DNA of 64,000 bases, from NCBI GenBank assembly GCA_024233005.1, contig JACKQE010000007.1:62001-126000 (forward strand), read 5' to 3'. The notes beneath the pieces were generated by a model. The model made no database searches and was not told the origin of the DNA. It saw only the letters and a list, made by a program, of their open reading frames with translations. Origin of the DNA: Akkermansiaceae bacterium. Its GTDB lineage: Bacteria; Verrucomicrobiota; Verrucomicrobiia; Verrucomicrobiales; DEV007. The position numbers and the translations under genes were made by a program. This document shows, in pieces, positions 51,583 to 61,686 of this stretch. Numbering within the stretch: the first letter of the stretch is position 1; each line of letters opens with the position of its first letter.

Positions 51583-54420
51583 TCAGGCCAGCAACTCCTG
51601 CGCCTTCTCCAACACGGAACCGGCTTTGGCGACTTCCTTGCCGGCTCCGCGGGCCATGTCCGGTTTGCCGCCTCCTTTGCCGCCGACCAGAGCGGTCAAC
51701 TCCTGGACGAGTTTGCCGGCCTGGAATCGAGCTGTCAGCGCCGCTGGCACGATGACTCCAATGTGGACGGAGTCCCCTCCCACAAGAGTCAGCACCGCCA
51801 CCCCGGGAAATTGTCGCGATTTTACCGCGTTCAGGGCCTCCTGCAGCAGGGCCGGATCATCCCCCGGAATGCGGGCGATGAGTGGTGCTCCTGAAGGCAC
51901 TCCGGCAAGGCTCTCGTCAAGCCATTGGGCGACGGCGCGGGCGTTCTGGATGGCATGTGCTTTGTTGAGCTTCTTTCCGCCTTCCAGCAGGGCTGCCTGC
52001 AGCGCGTCACGATGGGCCGTGAGCTGGGAGAGAAGCGTCTTCGCCTCTTTTGCGGAACTGACCCCTTGGAGATCTGTTCTGGTGGGAGGCACCGGAGCAG
52101 GCAAGGGGCTTTCTTCGGCGGCCGCCAGGGCGGTGTTCAATGCGCCGAGTTTGTCGCCCAGGGCCGAAATTTCCGCTCCCAGAGCGGCGACCGAATCTGC
52201 AAAATGGGAACGGGCCGCTTGCCCGCAGACCGCCTCGATCCGTCGCACGCCGGCGGCGATCGCGCCCTCGGAACGGATCGCGAACCAGCCGATGTCTCCG
52301 GTCTGGCGGACATGGGTTCCGGCGCAGAGTTCCATGGAATACCCATCAAGCTGACCCTGGTGGCCGCCGATCTGGACGACCCGGACAAATTCGCCATATT
52401 TGTCTCCGAAGAACTGCATGATGTCGGCGCGTCCTTTGATGTCGGCGTGCCGAACCTCCCGCCAGGACACGGCATCCCCGCGCTGCACGGACGTGTTGAC
52501 GCGATCCTCCAGAGCACCAATTTGGGCCGGGGTGAGCGCGCCACTGTTGAAGTCAAAGCGCAGTCGGTGCTCATCAACCGAAGAGCCTTGTTGGGCGATG
52601 TCTGCGGAGACCTCCTCGTGGAGTGCCCAGTGCAGCAGATGGGTCGCGCTGTGGTGGGCTTCGATGGGGCGGCGTCGAGTCGTGTCGAGGCGCAAGGTGA
52701 CGGTGTCCCCGGGTTGGATAGCGACCTTCAGGCCGGCGAGGGCCCCGGTGGGGACGATGTGGGCGCGGGCATTGCCGATCTGCTGCACCCCGAGCACCGG
52801 AATTTCCCGCCCGTCCGCCACCAATGTGCCGGTGTCCCCGACTTGCCCGCCCATTTCCGCATAAAACGGGGTGCGGTCCGTGATCAGGAAAGTGGAGTCA
52901 TCCTGGGGATGGATTTCCAGAATGGCAGCTTCACAGGAATCGTGGTCGAACCCGCAGAAAACGGTGGACACGTCCGTGGCGAGATCCAGGGCACGCACCA
53001 CAGAGGTCTTTTGCGCTGCCCGAGCCCGCTCCTTTTGTTGCTCCATCAGGGTGGTGAAGCGGGTTTCGTCCACGGCAATGCCGCGTTCCGAGCAGAGCAG
53101 TCTGGTTAGGTCGTCCGGGAAACCGAAGGTGTCGTAGAGTTCGAAGGTCACGTCCCCGCTCAATTGGCCATCCTTTACCTCGACGACCGCGTCCTCGAAG
53201 CGCCGCAGCCCCCGGTCCAGCGTTTCATTGAATGCCGCCTCTTCCCGTTCCAGGGTTGTCCGGATACTCTCCTGCCGTTCCCGCAGTTCCGGAAAGACGT
53301 CGCCCATTTCCCTGACCAGAGTTTCCACGAGCGCTCCAAAAAACGGTCGCAGTCCCGAGAACCCGAGTTGGCGTCCATAGCGCACGGCTCGGCGGAGAAT
53401 GCGTCGCAGCACATAGTTGCGGCCGTTGGTGCCGGGCAGGATGCCGTCGGCGATGGAAAAGGCCAGGGTCCTCAGGTGGTCGGCGATGACGCGAAAGGCG
53501 ATCGCCGTTTTCATGTCCTCGGAAAAGGCCCTCCGGTCCGCCCCGGGATCGGGATAAATGTCCAGGAAAGTCTTCCCACTGAGTTCGGACAATTTGTCGA
53601 ACAGGGGCGTGAAGACATCCGTCGCGTAATTGCTCGGTTTCCGGGAAAAGTCGGTGAAGCCTTTGGTGTTTTGAATGATGGAACAGGCGCGCTCAAATCC
53701 CATGCCGGTGTCGACGTGCTTGGCGGGAAGTTCCCGGAACGAGCCATCAGCTTCCGCATTGTACTGGATGAAGACCAGATTCCAGATCTCGATGCAGAGG
53801 TCGGAGTCGTTGTTGACCAGTTTGCCGGCGGAGTCGCCCTCGGGAGTGAGGTCGACGTGGAGTTCCGAGCACGGGCCGCAGGGACCGGTTTCCCCCATCA
53901 TCCAGAAATTGTCTTTCACCGAGCCATGCACGATTTGCACTTCCGGGTCGCAACCGGACTCCCGGAAGAGGGCGGCCCAAAGATCCCAGGCTTCCTGGTC
54001 GAATTCGCCCGGGTCACCCGGTTTGGGAGCGTAGACGGAAGCATAGAGACGCTGGGGAGGGAGTCCCCAACGCCTCACGACCAGTTCCCAGGCCCACTGG
54101 ATGGCCTCCTTCTTGAAATAGTTGCCGAACGACCAGTTCCCCAACATTTCGAAAAACGTGTGGTGGTAGGTGTCGTAGCCGACATCCTCCAGATCGTTGT
54201 GTTTGCCTCCGGCCCGAATGCATTTCTGGGTGTCGGCAGCGCGCGGCGGATCATAGGGAGACTTTTCGACCCCCAGGAAAATCGGCACGAACGGGTTCAT
54301 CCCCGCATTGGTGAACAGCAGACCCGGCGACTGGGGCAGCAGCGATGCCGATGGCACGATGGCGTGCTGTTGTTCGCGGAAAAAGTCGAGGAAGGATTGG
54401 CGAATCTCGCGGGAGGTCAT
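51583..54420 (-). CDS. alaS: Alanyl-tRNA synthetase
   Basis: A 945-residue class II synthetase that charges tRNA-Ala. The N-terminal catalytic core begins TSREIRQSFLDFFREQQHAI and contains LLFTNAGMNPFVPIFLG. The editing domain carries the zinc motifs EAHHSATHLLH (near residue 590) and CAGTHVRQT (near 700). A C-Ala domain ends in the Gly/Lys-rich GGKGGGKPDMARGAG. ATG 54420 matches the family N-terminus; the frame open to 54723 is not used. Divergent from the MmcQ gene. Confidence 0.97.
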   Translation of the reverse strand: MTSREIRQSFLDFFREQQHAIVPSASLLPQSPGLLFTNAGMNPFVPIFLGVEKSPYDPPRAADTQKCIRAGGKHNDLEDVGYDTYHHTFFEMLGNWSFGNYFKKEAIQWAWELVVRRWGLPPQRLYASVYAPKPGDPGEFDQEAWDLWAALFRESGCDPEVQIVHGSVKDNFWMMGETGPCGPCSELHVDLTPEGDSAGKLVNNDSDLCIEIWNLVFIQYNAEADGSFRELPAKHVDTGMGFERACSIIQNTKGFTDFSRKPSNYATDVFTPLFDKLSELSGKTFLDIYPDPGADRRAFSEDMKTAIAFRVIADHLRTLAFSIADGILPGTNGRNYVLRRILRRAVRYGRQLGFSGLRPFFGALVETLVREMGDVFPELRERQESIRTTLEREEAAFNETLDRGLRRFEDAVVEVKDGQLSGDVTFELYDTFGFPDDLTRLLCSERGIAVDETRFTTLMEQQKERARAAQKTSVVRALDLATDVSTVFCGFDHDSCEAAILEIHPQDDSTFLITDRTPFYAEMGGQVGDTGTLVADGREIPVLGVQQIGNARAHIVPTGALAGLKVAIQPGDTVTLRLDTTRRRPIEAHHSATHLLHWALHEEVSADIAQQGSSVDEHRLRFDFNSGALTPAQIGALEDRVNTSVQRGDAVSWREVRHADIKGRADIMQFFGDKYGEFVRVVQIGGHQGQLDGYSMELCAGTHVRQTGDIGWFAIRSEGAIAAGVRRIEAVCGQAARSHFADSVAALGAEISALGDKLGALNTALAAAEESPLPAPVPPTRTDLQGVSSAKEAKTLLSQLTAHRDALQAALLEGGKKLNKAHAIQNARAVAQWLDESLAGVPSGAPLIARIPGDDPALLQEALNAVKSRQFPGVAVLTLVGGDSVHIGVIVPAALTARFQAGKLVQELTALVGGKGGGKPDMARGAGKEVAKAGSVLEKAQELLA

Positions 54421-54577
54421 GGGGCTGGAAAAGGCCGGACTGTAGTGGGGAAGCCGGGAGATGGCAAGAGTGAGGTGCGCGGATCCGTCACGTCCGGGAC
54501 CGGCGGATCCAGCCTCCTCTCCACGGCCTTTGGGGGCCTGACGTTGACGCCCGCCTTCTGGAAGCGTTTCTTGGCGG

Positions 54578-54943
54578 ATGAATCTTTCCGACTTTTGCGA
54601 CCATTGTCTCTCCTTTTCCGGCGCGGAGATCACCACCCCTTTTGGTCCGGAAGTGCTGGTTTTCAAAGTCGGCGGCAAGATGTTTGCCACCGCCGTGCCG
54701 GAAGAGTTGCCGCACCGGGTCAATCTGAAATGCGATCCTGATCGTTCTCTCGATCTGCGGGATCGCTACGAGGATATCGTTCCCGGATACCACATGAACA
54801 AAAAACACTGGAACACGGTCACCTTGGGAGGCCAACTGCCGGGCCCATTGATCCGCGAACTGGTGGAGCATTCCTATCAGCTCGTGGTTGCGTCCCTGCC
54901 CCGGAAGGTCCAAGCCGCCCTGGCGGAAGACAACAGGCCCTGA
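54578..54943 (+). CDS. MmcQ/YjbR family protein
   Basis: A 121-residue small protein of the MmcQ/YjbR family: ITTPFGPEVLVFKVGGKMFA, VNLKCDPDRSLDLRDRY and MNKKHWNTVTLGG are its blocks. The fold resembles the DNA-binding CyaY-like domain, but the role is not established; one is predicted to bind nucleic acid or protein. It is divergent from alaS and convergent with the DUF3592-like gene. Confidence 0.9.
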   Translation: MNLSDFCDHCLSFSGAEITTPFGPEVLVFKVGGKMFATAVPEELPHRVNLKCDPDRSLDLRDRYEDIVPGYHMNKKHWNTVTLGGQLPGPLIRELVEHSYQLVVASLPRKVQAALAEDNRP

Positions 54944-54982
54944 CGGGCTGTAATTCCGACAGGGAATCCCTCCGCCGGGGGG

Positions 54983-55459
54983 TCATCGGCTGCGGATGAC
55001 GAAGAACAATTTCAGCAGGACTTTCAGAATGCCCCAGAGGAGAGAGAGGACGCCGAACGCGGCAATGCCGATCGGAAGGGCCCACAGCCATTGGGGAATT
55101 CTCAGAGGTTCAATCCCTTCGGGATAGGCCTGATCTTGGCGGACCCTCACCGTGATCTCACTTCCTTTTTGAGGCTTGGTCCCAAGGGCGATGAGCATCT
55201 GTCCGGTTTTTTCAGGATCTTCGCCGTAGGAGAAAAAAACCTCATCAGGGTGTCGTCCATTGATCGTGAGATTTCGTTTGGGTTCCACCGCGGTGATTTT
55301 TCCAGGCACTGGGGCCCCTTCCTTCATGGTCACTTCATAGTCCTGGAGAGTCGGCTGGATGAGCCAGAGCACGCCTCCAAAAATGCCGCCAACAAGAATC
55401 AGAAAGAGACCGAGCAGGACTCCGCAGCCTGTGCACCCGGTTTTGGATCGAGAAGACAT
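54983..55459 (-). CDS. DUF3592-like membrane protein
   Basis: A 158-residue protein with two membrane segments, at about residues 12-33 (GVLLGLFLILVGGIFGGVLW) and 125-147 (LPIGIAAFGVLSLLWGILKV). Between them lies a beta-rich domain (GKITAVEPKRNLTINGRHPD) of about 80 residues, the layout of DUF3592 proteins. The function is unknown. The N-terminus has three cysteines, two of them close together (KTGCTGCG). It follows the P-type ATPase gene by 65 nt on the same strand. Confidence 0.7.
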   Translation of the reverse strand: MSSRSKTGCTGCGVLLGLFLILVGGIFGGVLWLIQPTLQDYEVTMKEGAPVPGKITAVEPKRNLTINGRHPDEVFFSYGEDPEKTGQMLIALGTKPQKGSEITVRVRQDQAYPEGIEPLRIPQWLWALPIGIAAFGVLSLLWGILKVLLKLFFVIRSR

Positions 55460-55524
55460 GGGTGAAAGGTTGATCAGGTTGAGTGTTCAGAAAAGGAAAA
55501 AAACAGGAGCCGGGCCGGGTGGTT

Positions 55525-58158
55525 TCAACGCCGGTAGGTCAACAACCGTCTTCCCCATTCCGCGACCACGGTGACGAGACCCAATCCCACGATGAGGAGC
55601 CATTCGCCGGGGGAAGGTGGGCGCAAAGCGAGCACTTTTGCGATGGTAGGCACCTGGATGGCCAGGGCGATGAGGGCCGCGCAAATGGCCAGAGCGACCC
55701 AAACGGCCGGATTGCGCATGACCTCGCTGCCCCACCAAGAGGACCGTTTTCCTGCCATGTTGAAAACATGGAAGAGTTGCGCCACCGTGAGCGTGAGAAA
55801 CGAGACCGTCACGGCATCGCTGGGGGATCGGAGGAACCAGCGCACATCCAAGGCATGTGCCGCCAAGGTCGCCAGAGCGATCAAGGCCCCCGAGGCGAGG
55901 GCCGCACGCCAGTCCCGGGACCTGACGATCGGTTCACCGGTTGGCCGGGGAGCCTCCAGCATCAGGTCGCTTCCTGCCGCCCCCACACCCAGCGCCAGCG
56001 CCGGAAATACATCGGTGACGAGGTTGAGGAACAGGATCTGCAATGGCAACAGGGGAAGCGAGGACGCAAAAGCGGTGGCACATCCGACCACGAAGATCTC
56101 CGACAGATTGCAGGAAATCAGGTAGACGACGAATTTGCGGATGTTGGCAAAGATGGCGCGGCCCTGGGCGATGGCGACGACAATGCTGGGAAAGGAGTCG
56201 TCTTTCAGCACCATCTCAGCCGCTTCCCGCGCCACTTCGGTGCCGCGCAATCCCATGGCGATGCCGATGTCGGCCTGTTTGAGAGCCGGGGCGTCATTGA
56301 CGCCGTCACCGGTCATGGCCACGATCGCACCAGAACGTTGATGCAGGTGGACGAGTTGCAGCTTCTGCGCGGGAGTGACCCGGGCGAAGACCACGGTGCG
56401 GAGGATTCGATCCCGGATCTCCGCGGACATTTCTTCCGGGGCCGGAAAGTCAGCTCCCCTCAGGGGGGGGAAGTCGGTGTCCCCGGAAAGCAGCCCGATT
56501 TGCTGGGCAATGGCGGCGCCGGTCTGGGGTTGGTCACCGGTAACCATGATGACACGGATGCCCGCGGCCTGGCAATCCCGGATCGACTCGGCCACCTGTC
56601 TGCGGGGAGGATCGATCAGGCCGCAGAGTCCGGCAAATTCAAGGTTTTGGAAGGAATCTCCATCGGGCTGGTCCACGGTTTTTCCCGCAAAGGCGAGGAC
56701 CCGCAATCCCTCGGAGGCGAGTCTTTCATTCTCCCCTTCCCAATGGAGGCGATCATCTCCCTGGAAGGCGCAGGCTTCGAGCACCGCTTCGGGCGCTCCC
56801 TTGAGCGCGATGAGCCATCGTTGCGGCTCCTCAGTCTGATGAATCGTGGTCATCAGGCGTGTCTCCGCCTCGAAGGGAACCTCCCGGATTCGTGGGAAAC
56901 GCTCCCGTTCCTCCCCAAGTGACATTCCGGAGCGGGTGGCGGCGGCCACCAGCGCACTTTCCAGAGGATCCCCGACGCCCGGTTCACTCTCTCCGGCACC
57001 ATCATCCGCGTTGTTGCAAAGAACCGCGATCCTGAGGAGGTGTCGCAGTCTTTCGGGCATCGGATCGGGCCTGCCCTCCAGATCGATCTCACCGGATCCG
57101 GGTAGGATCGCGACCACGGCGCGGAGTCGGTTCTCGGTCAGAGTCCCGGTTTTGTCGGTGCAGATGATGCCGGTGGCGCCGAGGGTTTCCACCGCAGAAA
57201 GCCGGTTGATCAGGGCATTTCGCTCCGCCATGCGCCACAGTCCCCGGGCAAGAGCGATGGTGGCCACGACCGGCAGCCCTTCGGGAATGGCCGCGACTGC
57301 GAGCGCGAGGGCGGTCTCGGCCATGAGATAGACGTCTTTTCCGGAAGCGATGCCGATGGCCCCGGTGATCACGGCGACCCCGAGGGTGAGCCAGACCAAC
57401 CGGTTGCCCAACTGGTCGAGACGTTGCTCCAGTGGGGTGCTCTCGCGCTTGGCCTGAGCCACGAGGGTTGAAATGTGGCCCAGTTCCGTAGTACTTCCGG
57501 TCGCAACCACCAATCCCAGCGCGGTTCCCCGGGTGATCCTCGCTCCCCGGTAGAGCATCGCGGTGCGCTCGGCGAGAGGCGTTCCGGGTGGCACTGGCGC
57601 ATCAGATTTGGCGACCGGGGCGGACTCGCCGGTCAGGGCCGATTCGTCGCTTTCCAGTTGGGCCGATTCGAGCAGTCGGAGATCGGCCGGCACCAGATCA
57701 CCGGCGGAAAGGACCACCACGTCGCCAGGCACCAATTCCCCGGCATCGATCACCAGAGTGCGTCCACCTCGCAGGCTGCGCACCCGGGTCCGCCCGAGAC
57801 GCCGCAGAGCTTCCATGGAACGAGTGGCCCTCCATTCGATGCCAAATCCCATGGCGGCATTGAGGATCAGCACGACGAGTACGGCACAGCCTTCAATGAA
57901 ATCGCCGAGGACAAAAGAAAGGATCGCCGCCGCCGCCAACAGGGCCACCACCAGTCCCCGGAATTGACGGAGGAGGATTCGCCAGAGGGATGTCACAGGT
58001 GCGGCGGCCACCTCATTGGGACCAAAGGCGGTGAGACGCCGCGCCGCCTCGGCTTCGCTCAGACCTGAGTCCGTCGAAGTCCCAAGGTGTTCGGCCACCT
58101 TGCCGGCGGCGAGGGACCACGGGGTGGCGGGTGTGGTGATGGGATAAACAGTATCCAT
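55525..58158 (-). CDS. P-type Ca2+-transporting ATPase
   Basis: An 877-residue P2-type ATPase. Marks in order: LTGESAPVAK near residue 178 (actuator loop), AAIPEGLPVVATIALARG near 294 (helix M4, with the ion-binding glutamate), CTDKTGTLTEN near 333 (phosphorylated Asp), ALKGAPEAVLEA (nucleotide domain), MTGDGVNDAPALKQADIGIAMG near 616, and NLVTDVFPALALG in M6. The M4 and M6 residues match calcium pumps of the SERCA type more than Na/K or heavy-metal pumps. It would expel Ca2+ across the cytoplasmic membrane. It shares the strand with a Na+/Ca2+ exchanger gene 3.5 kb upstream. Confidence 0.9.
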   Translation of the reverse strand: MDTVYPITTPATPWSLAAGKVAEHLGTSTDSGLSEAEAARRLTAFGPNEVAAAPVTSLWRILLRQFRGLVVALLAAAAILSFVLGDFIEGCAVLVVLILNAAMGFGIEWRATRSMEALRRLGRTRVRSLRGGRTLVIDAGELVPGDVVVLSAGDLVPADLRLLESAQLESDESALTGESAPVAKSDAPVPPGTPLAERTAMLYRGARITRGTALGLVVATGSTTELGHISTLVAQAKRESTPLEQRLDQLGNRLVWLTLGVAVITGAIGIASGKDVYLMAETALALAVAAIPEGLPVVATIALARGLWRMAERNALINRLSAVETLGATGIICTDKTGTLTENRLRAVVAILPGSGEIDLEGRPDPMPERLRHLLRIAVLCNNADDGAGESEPGVGDPLESALVAAATRSGMSLGEERERFPRIREVPFEAETRLMTTIHQTEEPQRWLIALKGAPEAVLEACAFQGDDRLHWEGENERLASEGLRVLAFAGKTVDQPDGDSFQNLEFAGLCGLIDPPRRQVAESIRDCQAAGIRVIMVTGDQPQTGAAIAQQIGLLSGDTDFPPLRGADFPAPEEMSAEIRDRILRTVVFARVTPAQKLQLVHLHQRSGAIVAMTGDGVNDAPALKQADIGIAMGLRGTEVAREAAEMVLKDDSFPSIVVAIAQGRAIFANIRKFVVYLISCNLSEIFVVGCATAFASSLPLLPLQILFLNLVTDVFPALALGVGAAGSDLMLEAPRPTGEPIVRSRDWRAALASGALIALATLAAHALDVRWFLRSPSDAVTVSFLTLTVAQLFHVFNMAGKRSSWWGSEVMRNPAVWVALAICAALIALAIQVPTIAKVLALRPPSPGEWLLIVGLGLVTVVAEWGRRLLTYRR

Positions 58159-58218
58159 GACACGCCCGAAAGCATTCGCGGAAGGTTACGGTGAAAGGTT
58201 GGTCCCGGACGCTCCCAC

Positions 58219-59046
58219 CTAACCGGTGGTGAGAACTTTCGCAACGACTGCGGCATTCGCCCTGAGATGGGATTCCCGCAACGTGCCCACGATCACGGCC
58301 AGACTCGCGGGATGGGCAAACACGGTGCGCAGGCTGTGTTCCACAGGATCCATCGCCTGGGGCAGGGTGGTGGGCATTCCCGGCACGTCACCAAACCACC
58401 CGCTCGAGAAGGCTTTCTTGATGAGGACCGCCTTGCCCGCCGCCATGGCAGCGTCCAATACGGGAAGCTCTTCGGTGTGCCAGGCATTGTACGTTGCCAT
58501 CACGAGATCCAATCCCATCTCAAAAGCCAGGCATCCTCCCTCCACGGTTTTCGTGGAGATCCCGACATTGCAGACCTTACCCTCGTCACGGAGTTCGCAG
58601 AGCGTCGCGATCGCGTCGGTGTCCTGCAGAATGCCGACATCATTCCCATCGCTGTGCAGCATGACAATTTCCACCCTGTCGGTCCGGAGCCGCTGCAGAC
58701 TCCGCTCCACGCTGTTTCTGATCGCGGTCCCGCGGAAATCGAAACTGGATCGGCCGCCTTCAAAATCCTCTCCCGCTTTGGTGGAGATCACCCAGTCGTT
58801 CCGGCGTGTTCCGAGCAGCTTGCCGAGGCGCTCCTCACTGCTGCCGTAGGCCGGAGCCGTGTCCAGCAGATTGATGCCGCACTCTCGGGCGGTTTCGAGG
58901 AGATGGAGAATCTCGGAATCGGTCGGCAGGTCGAATGGCTCGGGGTATTTGACCTGTTCGTTGCGGCCAAATTTCACCGTGCCCAGGCCGAGACGGGAAA
59001 CCAGGAGGGAACTGCCGGGGAGTGGTCTCATGGGAAAAGAAAACAT
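58219..59046 (-). CDS. Aldo/keto reductase
   Basis: A 275-residue NADPH-dependent aldo/keto reductase. With ATG 59046 the catalytic tetrad is D62 and Y67 (NLLDTAPAYGSSEERLGKLL), K90 (VISTKAG) and H131 (IVMLHSDGND). Helix and strand order fit the TIM barrel, and AVIVGTLRESHLRANAAVV near the C-terminus binds NADP phosphate. ATG 59031 is an alternative start; the frame open to 59229 is a shadow. The gene begins 10 nt after the FAD oxidoreductase, which itself follows uxaC by 2 nt, so it probably reduces a uronate-derived carbonyl (inference). Confidence 0.88.
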   Translation of the reverse strand: MFSFPMRPLPGSSLLVSRLGLGTVKFGRNEQVKYPEPFDLPTDSEILHLLETARECGINLLDTAPAYGSSEERLGKLLGTRRNDWVISTKAGEDFEGGRSSFDFRGTAIRNSVERSLQRLRTDRVEIVMLHSDGNDVGILQDTDAIATLCELRDEGKVCNVGISTKTVEGGCLAFEMGLDLVMATYNAWHTEELPVLDAAMAAGKAVLIKKAFSSGWFGDVPGMPTTLPQAMDPVEHSLRTVFAHPASLAVIVGTLRESHLRANAAVVAKVLTTG

Positions 59047-59056
59047 CGTTGAAGAA

Positions 59057-60229
59057 TCACCGACTGGCAGGAAACCAAGGGGCCGTTCCCAGCTCAGGGC
59101 GGGCCAAGGGCAGCTCGCCGATTGGCTGCCGGCTGGCAGGGGACAAGTCCGCGAGCCAGTGCAGTGCTTGGTCCGCTCCCCGGGGAGCCAAAGCCAGCTT
59201 GGACGGCCAAACCGTAAGGGTGTTGCCACAGGCTCGACTGAAAGCGTCCGGAACGCGGGCTCCGCTCTCGGATTTGGGTTCGGCCCGGTCCACTCGGTGG
59301 GTCGACCACCCAGCGCCCGTGAGATCGAGCCAGGGCATCATCTGCGACAAGAGTCGCTTGGCTTCGTCGATCTGCGCGGTTTCACTCCGAGACACTCCGG
59401 TCTCGGCGAGATCGCCACCGAGATACCATACCGGGCATCCCCGTTCATCGTGGTGGGTCGTCGTCACGATGGGGGGCTTCGGGGTGGTGCCAATGCAGAC
59501 GGAGTAAAGCGGGGGCAGTGCCGGATGACTCACCATGACCTGGTGCAGCGGCCTCAGCTGCATGGCCGGTCCGTCGATCCCGAACTGCTGCTGCAGCCAT
59601 TGGTTGCCTGCCCCGGCGGCGAAGATCCAGCGCTTGGCCCGCAGCAGACTGCCATCCGGGAGCCTCACCCCCTCTGGTCCGGGGCGACTCGTCTCCCAAT
59701 CAATCCGGTAGAGGCGTTCCCTCACTGGTTCGGCCAGAGCCGCCACCAGGCTCGGTGGATTCACCACCATTTCCTCAAGGCGGAAGATGCTGCCTTTATA
59801 CGCCGGGATGTCGAAGGGAGCAGGAAACTGGTTCCTCGGAAGGCGTTCGGCGCGTCCCGATAGGGCTTTACTACCGAAAAAATTCACCACCTGAGACATC
59901 ACTCCTGGCAGACTCCAGAGAAACTGGCAGGGGGAGAGGCGTTCCACTCTGCTGAGATCAATCTCGCCCCGGCCAGCGAGGCAGTCCCGCCAGCGGTCGG
60001 GCATGGCCTTGAGGGCTTCGGAACTGTCCGACAGTTTGCCCCCCAGCGCATATTTCAAGCCTCCGTGGATGACCCCTTGGGCGGCCAGGGTCTGGCCGGC
60101 ACCAAGTTCCCGGTCCGTCATCAAAAGGGCGTCGTAGCCCTTGGCGGCGAGAGCATTGAGAATCCAAAGTCCCGCGACTCCTCCGCCGAAAACGATGACA
60201 TCGCGTTGCTGATCAGCGGCTGTTCCCAT
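59057..60229 (-). CDS. FAD-dependent oxidoreductase of the DAO type
   Basis: A 390-residue flavoprotein. The dinucleotide-binding GGGVAG is at residues 15-20 (VIVFGGGVAGLWILNALAAK), followed by the GAGQTLAAQGVIHGGLKYAL segment that contacts FAD. A second FAD-contact block, RWIFAAGAGNQWLQQQFG, is near residue 205. The layout matches the D-amino-acid/glycerol-3-phosphate oxidase superfamily, whose members oxidise C-N or C-O bonds. The substrate is unknown; its gene starts 2 nt after the uxaC stop, so a uronate-pathway intermediate is possible. ATG 60229 is chosen over 60277. Confidence 0.82.
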   Translation of the reverse strand: MGTAADQQRDVIVFGGGVAGLWILNALAAKGYDALLMTDRELGAGQTLAAQGVIHGGLKYALGGKLSDSSEALKAMPDRWRDCLAGRGEIDLSRVERLSPCQFLWSLPGVMSQVVNFFGSKALSGRAERLPRNQFPAPFDIPAYKGSIFRLEEMVVNPPSLVAALAEPVRERLYRIDWETSRPGPEGVRLPDGSLLRAKRWIFAAGAGNQWLQQQFGIDGPAMQLRPLHQVMVSHPALPPLYSVCIGTTPKPPIVTTTHHDERGCPVWYLGGDLAETGVSRSETAQIDEAKRLLSQMMPWLDLTGAGWSTHRVDRAEPKSESGARVPDAFSRACGNTLTVWPSKLALAPRGADQALHWLADLSPASRQPIGELPLARPELGTAPWFPASR

Positions 60230-60231
60230 GG

Positions 60232-61650
60232 TCAGTCCAGGGCCAGGCCAAAGAAGTCGGCAGCATTCTGGAAACAAATGCGTCGCACCATTCCTCCCAC
60301 GAGATCAAGGTCGCGCGGCAGTTCCCCGCGCTCCATTTCCCCACCGAGCAGATCGCAGAGTATGCGGCGGAAATACTCGTGACGGGCGAAGGATAGGAAG
60401 CTCCGGGAGTCGGTCAGCATGCCGACGAACCGGGAAAGGAGGCCGGTGTTGGACCAAGCGTTGATCTGCCACTCCATTCCCTCGCGGGTGTCCATGAACC
60501 ACCAGGCGGTTCCCAGTTGCAGCCGCGAGGGAGGACCGCCGGCGTCGCCGCCTTGGAAATTGCCCAGCATGGTGGCCATGGCATAATTGTCCTGCGGGTT
60601 GAGGTTGTAGAGGATCACTTTGGGCAGCGCCCCGCGCTGCTCCAGAGTGTCGAGGTAGCGGCGCAGCGGCCCGGCATGGTTCACATCAGCCATGGAATCA
60701 CAGCCGATATCGCGACCGATGTTCTGAAACCGCCGGGTGCTGTTGTTCCTCTCGGCCCCGATGTGGAGTTGCTTGGTCCACCCCCGGGAAGCGTCCAGTT
60801 CGCCGAAGTAAAGCATCAGGAAATTTCCGAATTGCTCGACCTCTCCCGCGGATACCGCTCCCCCAAGCCTGGCCCGATCAAAGATGCGTGACGCCTCCGC
60901 CTCGCTGCAGGGCTCATCAAAAATGTGATGCAATCCGTGGTCGGAAATCCGGCCACCGAGCTTGTGGAAGTAATCGTGACGGGCCCGGATGGCCTCCAAC
61001 ATTCCTGTCAGACTGCCGCAGTCAGTGGCGCTGACCGCGGAGAGGCGATCAACCCAGGCATTCCACTCCGCAGGCGTCTCCAATCGAAGCGCGGCGTCGG
61101 GACGGAAGGTCGGAAAGACCCTGACTTCGCAACTTGGGTCGGCCGCGATGGCCCGGTGATGTTCCAGGCTGTCGGTGGGGTCGTCTGTCGTGCAGAGGGC
61201 GCGGACCTTGCTTCGTTTCAACAAGCCCCGGGTGGTGTAGCCTTCGCCCGCGAGCAGGCCGTTGGCCTTGTCCCAAAGAGCGTCCGCCGTGTCCGGGTTG
61301 AACAGGTCGTGGGTGTCGAAGTAGCGGGCCAGTTCGAGATGGGTCCAGTGGTAGAGGGCGTTACGCAGCGTGTGCGGCACGGTGGCGGCCCAGGCATCGA
61401 ACTTTTCGCGGGGAGTGGCATCGCCGGTGCAAAAACGTTCCGGGATGCCGTTGGCCCGCATCGCCCGCCATTTGTAGTGGTCACCGGCCAGCCAGACATC
61501 GTAAAGATTTTCGAAGCGACGGTCGTTGGCGATCTCGTTGGGTGGCAAATGGTTGTGGAAGTCCAGAATCGGCTCTTCCTTCGCATACTCATGGTAGAGA
61601 TCGCGGGCGGCGGAGGTCTGGAGGAGGAAGTTGTCGTGAATGAAAGCCAT
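60232..61650 (-). CDS. uxaC: Glucuronate/galacturonate isomerase
   Basis: The 472-residue uronate isomerase converts D-galacturonate to tagaturonate and D-glucuronate to fructuronate. Amidohydrolase-fold metal ligands are in EPILDFHNHLPPNEIANDRR, and LAGDHYKWRAMRANGIPERF, LCTTDDPTDSLEHHRAIAAD and LTDSRSFLSFARHEYFRRIL are family blocks; the length equals that of E. coli UxaC. It is followed by FAD oxidoreductase and aldo/keto reductase genes with gaps of 2 and 10 nt. A Na+/Ca2+ exchanger gene lies 36 nt before it. No uxaA, uxaB or kdg genes are in the window. Confidence 0.96.
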   Translation of the reverse strand: MAFIHDNFLLQTSAARDLYHEYAKEEPILDFHNHLPPNEIANDRRFENLYDVWLAGDHYKWRAMRANGIPERFCTGDATPREKFDAWAATVPHTLRNALYHWTHLELARYFDTHDLFNPDTADALWDKANGLLAGEGYTTRGLLKRSKVRALCTTDDPTDSLEHHRAIAADPSCEVRVFPTFRPDAALRLETPAEWNAWVDRLSAVSATDCGSLTGMLEAIRARHDYFHKLGGRISDHGLHHIFDEPCSEAEASRIFDRARLGGAVSAGEVEQFGNFLMLYFGELDASRGWTKQLHIGAERNNSTRRFQNIGRDIGCDSMADVNHAGPLRRYLDTLEQRGALPKVILYNLNPQDNYAMATMLGNFQGGDAGGPPSRLQLGTAWWFMDTREGMEWQINAWSNTGLLSRFVGMLTDSRSFLSFARHEYFRRILCDLLGGEMERGELPRDLDLVGGMVRRICFQNAADFFGLALD

Positions 61651-61686
61651 CGGGGAAAAGCTTGTCGGGTGAAAATAGGAGTGGGA

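Noticed and set aside
54933..54951. ACAGGCCC/GGGCTGT hairpin at the end of the MmcQ gene
   Set aside because: The stem needs a bulge and no T-run follows, so it is not convincing as a terminator.
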